NCBI RefSeq assembly: GCF_017638545.1
Contig: NZ_CP072110.1
Coordinates: forward strand, 868,001-932,000
DNA: 64,000 nt
Direction of reading: 5' to 3'
DNA from: Psychrosphaera ytuae
GTDB taxonomy: Bacteria > Pseudomonadota > Gammaproteobacteria > Enterobacterales > Alteromonadaceae
Shown here: piece by piece, positions 1 through 8,512 of the stretch
Numbering within the stretch: the stretch's first letter is position 1
How the letters are laid out: each line of letters opens with the position of its first letter
Program-made: the position numbers and the translations under genes
Notes under the pieces: generated by a model
Database searches by the model: none
What the model was told of the DNA's origin: nothing
The model's input: only the letters and a program-made list of their open reading frames with translations

Positions 1-540
1 AAAGCTATGCGTTACAGAAATTATTTTATCTGCACGACGATAGAGAAACATTTCAATTTTTTCTAACACTCGTATTGGGAGTGTTTTTCCCATCGCGCCA
101 ACTGCTGTAATGGAAGCTGGCCATATATCTCTCAGTTCAAACACAAAAGGTTTTCTTCTTATTGCCGATAGTGCCCATGCACTAACAGCGGTGAAAAACT
201 GTGGAGAAGTACCAACAATCACATCTGGCTTTTTAACAAATAATCCTGCAAAAAAACTTGTAACCATAAAGGACATGAAATCTAATATTCGTTTAGCGAA
301 GCCTTCATTTGCGGTTATGTATGTTTTAACTCTTCTCACCTCAATTCCGGCCAACAGTTCTTTTGAAAACCACTTATTTTCATAACCGTCAAATAGCTTC
401 CCTTCCGGAAAATTAGGGGCTCCTGTTATTATAGTCACCTTATGTCCGTTCTTGACCCATTCTCTGGCATGCTCAAAAGTTCTTGTTGCGGGGGCGTTAC
501 CCTCTGGAGGAAAGTTGTCCGTTAAAAAAAGAATATGCAT
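1..540 (-). CDS. Glycosyltransferase family 4, WbuB-like (partial, C-terminus beyond window)
   Basis: The minus strand is open from an ATG at 540 to the window edge, giving 180 codons without a stop. The product starts MHILFLTDNFPPEGNAPA and continues through FEHAREWVKNGHKVTIITG and a FELRDIWPAS segment. These are typical of the N-terminal GT-B domain of WbuB-type GT4 enzymes, which transfer amino sugars such as L-FucNAc onto an undecaprenyl-linked acceptor at the inner membrane. The UDP-sugar binding C-terminal domain lies outside the window. The start sits 2 bases after the stop of the heparinase-like gene, so it is the next cistron of the polysaccharide operon. The family call is firm; the exact sugar specificity is an inference from the amidino-sugar genes next door. 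Confidence 0.85.
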   Translation of the reverse strand, partial: MHILFLTDNFPPEGNAPATRTFEHAREWVKNGHKVTIITGAPNFPEGKLFDGYENKWFSKELLAGIEVRRVKTYITANEGFAKRILDFMSFMVTSFFAGLFVKKPDVIVGTSPQFFTAVSAWALSAIRRKPFVFELRDIWPASITAVGAMGKTLPIRVLEKIEMFLYRRADKIISVTHSF

Positions 541-542
541 AA

Positions 543-2174
543 CTACTTAGTTTTCCATTCAAAAGTAAGTTCTAGATTAGAATCCGAGGTTTTTATATTT
601 AGGCAACTGTTCGGTATTGAAACGCCAAACTCAGGATGCCACTTTGTAGATTTCAGCGACACATCAAGGCCGGAAAGATTACTTTTCATTTTAAAAGCAT
701 CACCGACAACATGCAAAATGTCGTCATCCAAGAACACTTTCAATGATGGGTGAAAATAAAACCGTGAAACAGCAGAGTTATACACTCCACTAAAAGAGTC
801 TTTGATAGTCAATGTGTCACACGACAAATCTAAAAAGCGTTTGTGAATCACGCCACCAAAAAGAGTCTTGTATCCATCATGAGCTGCCTCCATTAAAATA
901 TTGCCGCTATCAACTCTACACCGCCTTTCTGTTATTTTTGCTCTCTTTGCAACTCTGAAGCCGCTCCAAACTTGTGAAGAGTCTTTACCATCTATTTCCA
1001 CGGTGTTATGAGACACAGTTTTTCGCTCTAATAGTCTTTGCTCACTCATCCCGTATTGAGAAGTACCGGAGTTAACTATCACTCTTTCCTTTCCTATCGA
1101 CAACTCAAATGACAGCGTATCGGCATGCGCATGACCAGGGATATAATCCGGGCCCACTCTTGCTGCATCGAAGATTAGTTTGAGTTTTTCACTGGAGGCC
1201 ACCATATATCCACTATCTGCAAAATCTTCCAATAATAAAGAATCTGTTTGTTCCAGCGATGGCTCAAAACCCAGTTTTTTTGCGTAAGACATAATTGTAT
1301 TCTTCGAAGGTGCGATTCCAATTGCTGAGTCATTAAAAAAGGACACCTCACCATCTAAATGATGCATCTGTTCCATAAACCAAATCATTTTTGGTACGTA
1401 TAGCTCTATTAAATCTATAAACTCTTTTGAGGAACGCTCAGGGAAAGCCCTTAAAAGGTTATACATATCGAGCATATCTACCAAAATCATCGAGTGATAC
1501 ATAGGTGTTAGCTCGAAATAGCCACCGTCTGTATTTATTTGTTCTGGAATCTCCTTTAGTAAACCATTTATAGCTACTTCACTCCACGTCTGTTTATCAA
1601 ACACGATACCAGCGAATAACAATGCTTTGAGGTTAACAAAATAATGGTTACCCAGAAGATGCTTTTCTAAATCATTTGATAAAAAGCTGGCTTGCATATA
1701 AATACTTTGAAAATGTCTCTCTTGCAGATTCAGACCGCCGAGCCAAGCTTTTAATACATTACTTATTCTTAAAGAAATTGGGTACGGTTCCCAGCCATTT
1801 CCTTTGCCCAGGGGGTTTCCATCTATCCATTTATCGAAAAAATCAATATGAAATTTTTCCTTATTTGATGATGCATGGCAAAGGAAGTCCTCAAAATAAT
1901 GTAGGTTATAAACCCACAACTTTCCGGGAGACTCATCATTCCACGATTCAGGAAAAGACAGAGGCCTGTTGCAATTTAAAAAATTCGCCTCTTCAAAACC
2001 TAAAAGGGTCTCATCGTAGAAGGTATGATGGATCCAAAGGCTTGTTTGATTTAACTCTTTTCGTCGCCAGCTATCAGTTACCTTAGGCTTAAACAGTGTT
2101 CTATATAAACGGTAAAAAAGTTGAATTGGCTTTAAATACTTAACTGTATTAAATAATAAGAAGAATTTAGTCAT
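543..2174 (-). CDS. Heparinase II/III-like (alginate lyase family) protein
   Basis: The 543-residue protein has an N-terminal mostly helical half, with WVYNLHYFEDF and GNHYFVNLKALLFAG segments like the toroid domain of polysaccharide lyases. The C-terminal half resembles the heparinase II/III beta-sandwich, including a GHAHADTLSFEL motif that carries a conserved histidine. No signal peptide is obvious, so it may act in the cytoplasm or be exported unconventionally. It lies between the two-domain oxidoreductase (38 bases upstream) and the WbuB-like transferase (2 bases downstream) in the same operon. Such genes recur in O-antigen and capsule clusters that carry amidino-sugar genes. Whether it cleaves, edits or modifies the polymer is not known from sequence. 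The domain call is good and the activity is uncertain. Confidence 0.8.
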   Translation of the reverse strand: MTKFFLLFNTVKYLKPIQLFYRLYRTLFKPKVTDSWRRKELNQTSLWIHHTFYDETLLGFEEANFLNCNRPLSFPESWNDESPGKLWVYNLHYFEDFLCHASSNKEKFHIDFFDKWIDGNPLGKGNGWEPYPISLRISNVLKAWLGGLNLQERHFQSIYMQASFLSNDLEKHLLGNHYFVNLKALLFAGIVFDKQTWSEVAINGLLKEIPEQINTDGGYFELTPMYHSMILVDMLDMYNLLRAFPERSSKEFIDLIELYVPKMIWFMEQMHHLDGEVSFFNDSAIGIAPSKNTIMSYAKKLGFEPSLEQTDSLLLEDFADSGYMVASSEKLKLIFDAARVGPDYIPGHAHADTLSFELSIGKERVIVNSGTSQYGMSEQRLLERKTVSHNTVEIDGKDSSQVWSGFRVAKRAKITERRCRVDSGNILMEAAHDGYKTLFGGVIHKRFLDLSCDTLTIKDSFSGVYNSAVSRFYFHPSLKVFLDDDILHVVGDAFKMKSNLSGLDVSLKSTKWHPEFGVSIPNSCLNIKTSDSNLELTFEWKTK

Positions 2175-2212
2175 AATAAATTAAAAGGGGCTTTCGCCCC
2201 TAAAAAGTCCAT

Positions 2213-4324
2213 TTATTTTCTTAGTTGTTCCGCTATGTCAATTGAAGCCCTGGCGACTTCAAAAATCTCATCATTTGGAATTGGAGGTTCTCCACCACAT
2301 TTTACGGCATCCATAAATAACTTTGAACAGTTAGCTTGACCTTTATCTTGGGACCAAAGATTCATTTTATTAAATCCTTTCCAACCGTAACCTTTGAGCT
2401 TCCTAAAGTTATCTAATTGCAGGACACCATTGTCACAAAATACTTCTATTCTTTCCTTGGCAAAAGACTTACCACCATTAGCAAAATAATGGATCGAGCC
2501 TACGGAGCCGTCTTCAAATGATAAAGTTATAATAGCTTTGTCTTCGGTTATCTCAACATAAGGGTTTTCACCCATTTTTTTAGCACTAAATGAGGTAATT
2601 TTTGAACCAGCTAGAAATCGCATAAGATCTATATAGTGACATGCTTCTCCTATTATTCGACCACCGCCAACTTTAGGATCTTGAGTCCAGTGGTCTGAGG
2701 GTATATCACCCGCATTCATCGTCATGATAAACGACTTAGGAGAAGCCTTTTTATCAAGTAAAGATTTCATTTTTTGAATATGAGGGGCAAACCGTCTGTT
2801 GTACCCTACCATAACAATTTTATTCGCTGCTTTTTGTGCACTTTCTAGCGCATCTATTTCTTCGTGAGTTAAAGCCAGTGGCTTCTCAACAAATACATGC
2901 TTGTTGTTTTCTAACGCCACTAAGGCTTGCTCAGCATGGAGGTTATGCTGCGTAGCAATGACTACCGTATCAGTGTTCTCGTTGAGCGCTTGTTTAATAT
3001 CGGTTGATGCGCAGTTGAATCCATTCTTTTTCCCGTGATGGACCGCACTGATACCACCACTCGTGACTATAGTTGAGAGTGATGCGCCTGCTTTTTTAAA
3101 TGCTGGGATTAAAACTCTAGAGGCGTAGTTACCACCACCAATAAATGCAACGTTACCTGTATCAGCGCTCCTTATACTATCTTTTTCTAAATCTACCGTT
3201 GCATTTTGCAAAGATAAATTATCAGAATTAGTATATCCAAGAAGAATACCTAATGATGCTCTATCGTTAAGCTTTTCGTATGCTAATTTAACTTCTTCGA
3301 TATTAAAGCGATGACTTATTAAGGGTTTTACATCAACTGCACCACTAGACATAAGATCTAATATAGCTTCAAAATTACGTTGTTCTGTCCATCGAACAAA
3401 GGCAATTGGATAATCTTTACCGTTTTCTTCGTACTCTTCGTCGTATCGTCCAGGCCCATACGAACAAGATACTTGAAATGAAATTTCTTTTTCATAAAAA
3501 TCAGCTCTACTTAACTCCAGACCAACAACACCTACCAATACTATACGACCACGCTTGCGGCACATTGTCGCTGCTTGATGCATAATTTCATTACTTTTAG
3601 AACTGGCAGTGATTAAAACAGCATCAACCCCCCTGCCGCGAGAAAACGCTTCCGCAGCTAAGATTGCGTCTTCACCTTTAGATAAATCAACAACTTCAGC
3701 ACCAAATTGCTTGGCCAATTCACATTTTGAACTGTCAAAGTCTATTCCTAAGACCCTACAGCCGTTAGCCCTCAATATTTGTACTGCGAGTAAGCCAATC
3801 AAACCAAGTCCGGTTACTACGACCGTCTCGCCTAAAGTTGGTTTGATTAAGCGAATCCCCTGCATCGCAATAGCGCCAATAACAGTAAATGCAGCTGATT
3901 CATCATCTACGTTTTCAGGGATCGCGGCAACTAAATTTTTGGGCACCCTCACAACTTCTGCATGATTCCCGTTTGATACGACCCTTGTTCCTTTCTCAAA
4001 GCCCGAGTCACTGCCGTCAATAACAGTTCCTACGTTGCAATAGCCCAGAGGCAATGGTTGATCCAACTTCGACTTCACCGCATCGTAAGTAGCTGCTACG
4101 CCGTCTGTCTTGACTTTCCCTAAAACCATTTTAACTTTATCTGGTTGAGACCTAGCCTTTTCTATCCAGCCTGCTTTTCCAAAGTCCACTAACATACGCT
4201 CTGTACCGACAGATACAAGTGTTTGCTTAGTTGCAATTAATACATTTCCAGCCTTTCCTTTAGGGCAAGGAACATCAACTAGTGTCGTTTCGCCATTGGC
4301 GAGATTTTGTAATACTTGATACAT
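2213..4324 (-). CDS. Two-domain oxidoreductase: zinc-type alcohol dehydrogenase fused to Gfo/Idh/MocA dehydrogenase
   Basis: This 703-residue protein has two dehydrogenase halves. Residues about 1-350 look like a medium-chain zinc-binding dehydrogenase, with a Rossmann motif TGLGLIGLLAV near residue 171. The second half starts near residue 390 with a new nucleotide-binding motif, FIGGGNYAS, followed by VEKPLAL, the signature of Gfo/Idh/MocA sugar dehydrogenases. The usual structural zinc cysteines of MDR enzymes are not evident. Its ATG overlaps the last base of the hisF-like stop codon (TGATG), so translation is probably coupled. The fusion recurs in nucleotide-sugar clusters and is likely to oxidise, reduce or epimerise a sugar intermediate. 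The precise reaction is not deducible here. Confidence 0.88.
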   Translation of the reverse strand: MYQVLQNLANGETTLVDVPCPKGKAGNVLIATKQTLVSVGTERMLVDFGKAGWIEKARSQPDKVKMVLGKVKTDGVAATYDAVKSKLDQPLPLGYCNVGTVIDGSDSGFEKGTRVVSNGNHAEVVRVPKNLVAAIPENVDDESAAFTVIGAIAMQGIRLIKPTLGETVVVTGLGLIGLLAVQILRANGCRVLGIDFDSSKCELAKQFGAEVVDLSKGEDAILAAEAFSRGRGVDAVLITASSKSNEIMHQAATMCRKRGRIVLVGVVGLELSRADFYEKEISFQVSCSYGPGRYDEEYEENGKDYPIAFVRWTEQRNFEAILDLMSSGAVDVKPLISHRFNIEEVKLAYEKLNDRASLGILLGYTNSDNLSLQNATVDLEKDSIRSADTGNVAFIGGGNYASRVLIPAFKKAGASLSTIVTSGGISAVHHGKKNGFNCASTDIKQALNENTDTVVIATQHNLHAEQALVALENNKHVFVEKPLALTHEEIDALESAQKAANKIVMVGYNRRFAPHIQKMKSLLDKKASPKSFIMTMNAGDIPSDHWTQDPKVGGGRIIGEACHYIDLMRFLAGSKITSFSAKKMGENPYVEITEDKAIITLSFEDGSVGSIHYFANGGKSFAKERIEVFCDNGVLQLDNFRKLKGYGWKGFNKMNLWSQDKGQANCSKLFMDAVKCGGEPPIPNDEIFEVARASIDIAEQLRK

Positions 4325-5100
4325 CAGTAAATCTTTTCCATTTCAAATAAGCTATTTTTTTCAAATTGATTTGGGTAATTAATTAAAACAGCTCTATATT
4401 TTCCTTTAAATACAAAAAGGCTTCCAGCCGCAACACCAATAGGAGAGAACTCTTTTATAGCCTTTTTTAAATCTTTATGTCCATTGCAACCACCAGCATA
4501 AGTCAATGGAACTTTGGTAACTTTCTTCAGCTCTGCCATCAGCTCATAATTGTAGCCCTGCATTGTACCGTCATCATCGATATTATTTATCACGATCTCT
4601 CCTGCACCTAGGGACTCAACCTTCCTTATTAACTCAAATAAGTCATGCCTATGTGACTTTGTGGCGTTGTGAGTGTAAATTTTATACCCACCCAAAAGCC
4701 TTTTCTTCACGTCAATAACAACTACTACGCTTTGGCTACCTACTTGTTCAGAAATTTCAGCAATTAACTCAGGGTTCTCTAACACAACTGAACTGAGCGC
4801 AATCTTTTCAACACCCAATGATAATATTTTTAGAGCCTGTTCCAATGTTTTTATACCACCACCATAGCACAGCGGCATTCTGCACTCAGCAGCCCAGCTT
4901 TCTATCACTCCATAATCTGGCTCATTCCCCTTCACTGTTGCGTCTAAATCTAAAATTGTTAACTCATCAGCTTCTTTTTCATTAAAAATTCTAACAGCAT
5001 TTAAAGGATCTCCTACATACTTATCATCTTTAAACTTTGTGGTTTTAACTAAGCCTTTTTCTCTGACCAGCAGAATTGGGATAACACGAGACCTAAGCAC
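4324..5100 (-). CDS. hisF: HisF-like cyclase subunit of the acetamidino sugar-modification system
   Basis: This is a TIM-barrel protein of the HisF family, with phosphate-binding YGGGI and TYAGGC loops and an IDVKK segment. The family's second catalytic aspartate corresponds to the D in that IDVKK segment. The first one (Asp11 of histidine-pathway HisF, in CLDV) is a leucine here ([10 protein letters not shown]). That fits the HisF2/AglZ group, which works with HisH2 to feed ammonia to a sugar amidotransferase, rather than histidine synthesis. The longest frame begins with an ATG at 5112, but I prefer the GTG at 5100. It gives MLRSRVIP, the usual family start, and has a GAGG box 7 bases upstream inside the hisH end. 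It overlaps the hisH-like gene and is coupled to the oxidoreductase gene downstream. Confidence 0.87.
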   Translation of the reverse strand: MLRSRVIPILLVREKGLVKTTKFKDDKYVGDPLNAVRIFNEKEADELTILDLDATVKGNEPDYGVIESWAAECRMPLCYGGGIKTLEQALKILSLGVEKIALSSVVLENPELIAEISEQVGSQSVVVVIDVKKRLLGGYKIYTHNATKSHRHDLFELIRKVESLGAGEIVINNIDDDGTMQGYNYELMAELKKVTKVPLTYAGGCNGHKDLKKAIKEFSPIGVAAGSLFVFKGKYRAVLINYPNQFEKNSLFEMEKIY

Positions 5101-5707
5101 GACACACCTCATAAAAGTTTTTCAATAGCGCTACACCATTATGGTGACTTTTCTCAGGGTGGCACTGAATCCCGAAGACATTATCCACATTTATCACGCA
5201 GCCGATTGGACTTGAATAATTTGAAATCGCTATAGTACCTTCACAACTGGCTTCGAAATGATATGAATGTAGGAAGTAAAACCGCTTTTCTGTATCTAGT
5301 CCTTTGAACAAAGGTAAGTTTTTTTTAATTTCTAAATTGTTCCAACCCATATGAGGTAAGGGAAAATTTTCCACTTCGCTTTTAAACTTCACTACTCGGC
5401 TGTTAATCCACCCGAGGCCCTCAGCTTTACCCTCTTCACTACTCTTTGCCATAATCTGCATTCCTACACAGATACCAAGGACTGGTATTTTTTTCACTTG
5501 GACTAAGTCATCCAATGTAGCTCTCATACCTGACTGGTTTAACTTTTTCATTGCAAAATCAAACGCCCCCACTCCTGGGAGAATAATATGGGTAGCCATT
5601 TGTAAATCTTTACTGTTTTTAGCAAAAAAATAAGGAATGTTTAGCCTCTTATAAATATTAGCGAATGCTTTTACATTACCTAATCCGTAATCTACTATAG
5701 CAATCAA
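5093..5707 (-). CDS. hisH: HisH-like glutamine amidotransferase subunit of the acetamidino sugar-modification system
   Basis: The 204-residue class I glutamine amidotransferase has the nucleophile in LGICVGMQ (Cys80) and the His-Glu pair in QCHPEKS (His183, Glu185). It should hydrolyse glutamine and pass ammonia through the HisF-like barrel. The gene lies between a WbuX-type N-acetyl-sugar amidotransferase and a HisF paralogue within a polysaccharide operon, and no other his genes are nearby. So it is the HisH2/WbuY type and not part of histidine synthesis. It overlaps the upstream gene by 4 bases (ATGA) and the downstream one by 8 to 20 bases depending on the hisF start. All three catalytic residues are present, so the enzyme should be active. 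Confidence 0.9.
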   Translation of the reverse strand: MIAIVDYGLGNVKAFANIYKRLNIPYFFAKNSKDLQMATHIILPGVGAFDFAMKKLNQSGMRATLDDLVQVKKIPVLGICVGMQIMAKSSEEGKAEGLGWINSRVVKFKSEVENFPLPHMGWNNLEIKKNLPLFKGLDTEKRFYFLHSYHFEASCEGTIAISNYSSPIGCVINVDNVFGIQCHPEKSHHNGVALLKNFYEVCRA

Positions 5708-6834
5708 CGTTTACCACCTTTTTCTAATCCAATAGCTCTGAGTGCTCTCGCACCTATATCGTAGAGACCTTGCTGAGACTTATAGTCTTTATAGGATTTA
5801 TTCGGGGCGTCAAAATAGCTTTTCAATTCACTCGTAGTAATCCCCAATTTATTAGATATATATTCAAACTCCTGTCGAACTTGCTCGGGAGACATAGCTG
5901 GAGACTTTAATTGTTCTAACGCCTCTTCTCTTGTCATTTGGCCAGTCAAAATCAAACTGGAAAACTGTACCTTTCTTGTATCGTAACCAAATTTTTCTGG
6001 CAGCCAATAACCTTCATAGAACCTCGTAAACCTAGATTCAAAATGCTTCTGAGGGTAACGTTGATAGCCGAACTTACTCTCTAAAAGCCTCGTAGCTTCC
6101 TCTTTATTATATTTTAGGAAGTCTAAAGGTCTGGTAAGCTTTATACCTTTAAAGTAAGGTAAATACACCTTGTGCCAAAGGATATTCGTCACTGGAAACT
6201 TTTTTAACTTTCTAGTGCCAAACTTTTCTTGTATATCTTTTAGTTGCCTTGAATCCGACTGAAAATACATCCACTCTAATGGGTTTCTAATGCACTCTGT
6301 AGAATAATTTCCGCCAGTAAGAATATTCTTCACTTTGTGTTTTGAGGCAAATTTGTACATCGTTGCAAAAAATGCATGGTCTTGAGGTGTATCAATATGT
6401 GAAACCCCTGACTTAAAAAACGAAAGCTGCAAATCTTTCATTTCTTCCCAATCTATAACCTCTGTGTATAGATCGAGACCTAAACCATCAACAAGTCGCT
6501 CTATATTATTTACAGCTTCTTGCGAATTCCAACCTGCGTCCACGTGAAAAACCAAAGGTCTTAGCCCTAGTTTTTCTTTTGCTAAGTAAAGTAAATATGA
6601 GCTGTCGATACCACCACTCATACCTATTATGCAGTCAAAGTCCTGTCCCTGACCTTCTTTTTTAATTTTTTCAGCTAGCTTTTCTAGAGCGTCGTCCTCC
6701 AACCCTTCGGGATTCCACTTTGGCAGTATATCCTTATCGAACGTAAGACAGTGGTCACATACCCCATTGCTATCAAAAACTATTTTGCTATCTGTAGTGT
6801 CCATCACACAACGTGAACAAACTTGGTGCAACAT
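5704..6834 (-). CDS. wbuX: N-acetyl sugar amidotransferase (WbuX/WbpG/PseA family)
   Basis: The 376-residue protein begins with two CxxC pairs (C6/C9 and C26/C29) that probably bind zinc. They are followed by the ATP pyrophosphatase P-loop SGGIDSS at residues 73-79. This layout belongs to WbuX/WbpG/PseA enzymes, which adenylate the N-acetyl group of a nucleotide sugar and replace its oxygen with nitrogen to form an acetamidino group. Ammonia is supplied by the HisH-like and HisF-like partners encoded directly downstream. In Pseudomonas aeruginosa O5 and Escherichia coli O145 the same trio makes ManNAc3NAmA or L-FucNAm. Which sugar is modified here depends on genes not in the window. It lies 1 base after the upstream glycosyltransferase. 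Confidence 0.92.
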   Translation of the reverse strand: MLHQVCSRCVMDTTDSKIVFDSNGVCDHCLTFDKDILPKWNPEGLEDDALEKLAEKIKKEGQGQDFDCIIGMSGGIDSSYLLYLAKEKLGLRPLVFHVDAGWNSQEAVNNIERLVDGLGLDLYTEVIDWEEMKDLQLSFFKSGVSHIDTPQDHAFFATMYKFASKHKVKNILTGGNYSTECIRNPLEWMYFQSDSRQLKDIQEKFGTRKLKKFPVTNILWHKVYLPYFKGIKLTRPLDFLKYNKEEATRLLESKFGYQRYPQKHFESRFTRFYEGYWLPEKFGYDTRKVQFSSLILTGQMTREEALEQLKSPAMSPEQVRQEFEYISNKLGITTSELKSYFDAPNKSYKDYKSQQGLYDIGARALRAIGLEKGGKR

Positions 6835-6835
6835 C

Positions 6836-7903
6836 TTATTTCCTTTTATCTATAATACTTGTATTCGTTGAGTTGATTGAATCTAAAAAGCCAGCAACCA
6901 TATTTGAGATAGTACAATATTTAAAATAATACTGGTACGCCGCTTTACCGAGTTTTTTACTATAAGACATGTCATTGCACAAAACCTTCAATGACCTTTT
7001 TAAATCTTCCAAATCATCTACTAATATGCCATTTTCTTCATTTTTTATATTCGTAATTTCACCACCACTTATTGCGCCTTTACTCGTTAAAAAAGGCACA
7101 CCGAAACCCATACTTTGCAACACAGAAAGACCTGCCTGCCCAAATGAAGCGGACACAATAGCGCGACGATAGTAAGATTTAAGTACATCAGCGCTAGTTA
7201 TAGGAGCTATAAATTCTACACGTTGCTCAATGCCCAATTCTCGTGTAAGCGCTCTTAAGCTGGCCTCATCACCACCTGTACCTATAAAGGTTAAATTGAT
7301 ATTATCAGGTATCTCATCTATTATTTCGAAAAAAGCCTTTATTAATATGTCGTTTTGCTTTCTTTTGTTTAGACTTCCAACGTTTAAAATTAAGTCTTTT
7401 TCAGTATTTTCATAAGATTTCAAGCCTGGCTTGACATCAAATGTATTATTTGCGACGTAAGATTTCCCATCTAAACCAAGTTTTTTAAAGTCATCTAATG
7501 CTGAATAAGTATAAAAGACATTAGCAGTCGCCTTTTGCATGTACTTTAATCGAAGAAAGTTTGCTATCTTGCTTTTCGTTAGCCACGCTCCCCATAAAAT
7601 GTGCTTGACATTCTTTCTTTTAAAAAAGCTAAGATAAATCAAAGTTGATAGCCACCTTATATCAAAGAGGCTTATCACGATATCATAGTCACTCTTGCAC
7701 TCTTTAATAACCCCACTCTGAATGAAAAAAGGGCCTAACTTTTTAACTTCCCTACTCAAAACTCTAAAGTTATCTTCTTTAGTTTTTTGGTAATCACCAG
7801 AGTGTAAAACGGTGACATCGTAATGCTTAGTTAACTCATTAAAAAAAGGTACTCTATAATGTAAAATAAAGTTATAAAGTATTAATACTTTCGGTTTAGA
7901 CAT
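6836..7903 (-). CDS. Glycosyltransferase family 4
   Basis: The 355-residue GT-B protein has an N-terminal acceptor domain beginning KPKVLILYNFILHYRVPFF and a C-terminal GT4 domain. The latter includes LNVGSLNKRKQNDILIKAF and an FGQAGLSVLQSMGFGVP segment near residue 265, where the nucleotide-sugar binding motif of the family sits. The first glutamate of the usual E-x7-E motif is not obvious in that segment. It should add one sugar of the repeat unit on the cytoplasmic face of the inner membrane. It overlaps the upstream acetyltransferase gene by 22 bases. Donor and acceptor cannot be assigned from sequence. Confidence 0.87.
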   Translation of the reverse strand: MSKPKVLILYNFILHYRVPFFNELTKHYDVTVLHSGDYQKTKEDNFRVLSREVKKLGPFFIQSGVIKECKSDYDIVISLFDIRWLSTLIYLSFFKRKNVKHILWGAWLTKSKIANFLRLKYMQKATANVFYTYSALDDFKKLGLDGKSYVANNTFDVKPGLKSYENTEKDLILNVGSLNKRKQNDILIKAFFEIIDEIPDNINLTFIGTGGDEASLRALTRELGIEQRVEFIAPITSADVLKSYYRRAIVSASFGQAGLSVLQSMGFGVPFLTSKGAISGGEITNIKNEENGILVDDLEDLKRSLKVLCNDMSYSKKLGKAAYQYYFKYCTISNMVAGFLDSINSTNTSIIDKRK

Positions 7904-8508
7904 AATGCCTCTATTTCCTTTAGAAAAAGTTGTGGTTTATCTGCATTTTTAGATACTTTTTGAAGCTCCTCATCCGCCAACTCCCACCACTTGGACTCCA
8001 GGATGTCTTCAATTAATTGTTGGTTGAACCTGTATTTGATAACTTTGGCAGGACTCCCTACTACAATAGCGTAATCAGGTACGTCTTTTGTAACGATACT
8101 TCCCATTCCTACAACCGCACCATTACCGATAGTAACCCCTTGCTTTATAAGCACATTGCGGCCAATCCAGACGTCATTCTTTATTATAGTTTTCTTAGTT
8201 TCAGGCCTTTCAATTTCCACAGCCTTAAATTTTATACTGTCTCGACCTCTATAAAAAGCTGGAGAAGACGAAATCCACTCTGTAGGGTGTTCACCACCGC
8301 CTATTATCACATTGTTTGCAATTGAACAAAATGCACCAATTTCAGTATTATTGATGTCGCAGTCATAACCACAAAATGAGTGCTTCTCCATTGTTGAGTT
8401 AAGAAAACTCGTACCTGCCTCAATCTTTGATGTACTACAAACAGCGCTATTTTTTAATGCGACCGGTACTAATTTTCTAAAAACTCTATTCAAAATGTAA
8501 CTCAACAT
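7882..8508 (-). CDS. Hexapeptide-repeat O-acetyltransferase (CatB-like LbH fold)
   Basis: The 208-residue protein has left-handed beta-helix hexapeptide repeats, for example IGRNVLIKQGVTIGNGAVVGMGSIVTKDV, followed by the closing VGSPAKVIKYRF typical of the xenobiotic and sugar acetyltransferase group. The HPTEWISSSP segment corresponds to the active-site loop of CatB-like enzymes. It should acetylate a hydroxyl or amino group on a sugar of the repeat unit with acetyl-CoA. It follows the putative polymerase by 4 bases and overlaps the next glycosyltransferase. The family is clear; the position modified is unknown. Confidence 0.88.
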   Translation of the reverse strand: MLSYILNRVFRKLVPVALKNSAVCSTSKIEAGTSFLNSTMEKHSFCGYDCDINNTEIGAFCSIANNVIIGGGEHPTEWISSSPAFYRGRDSIKFKAVEIERPETKKTIIKNDVWIGRNVLIKQGVTIGNGAVVGMGSIVTKDVPDYAIVVGSPAKVIKYRFNQQLIEDILESKWWELADEELQKVSKNADKPQLFLKEIEALCLNRKY

Positions 8509-8512
8509 TCTT

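Noticed and set aside
4324..5707. HisH and HisF as histidine biosynthesis genes
   Set aside because: No other his genes are near, HisF lacks its first catalytic aspartate, and the genes overlap a sugar amidotransferase in a polysaccharide operon.
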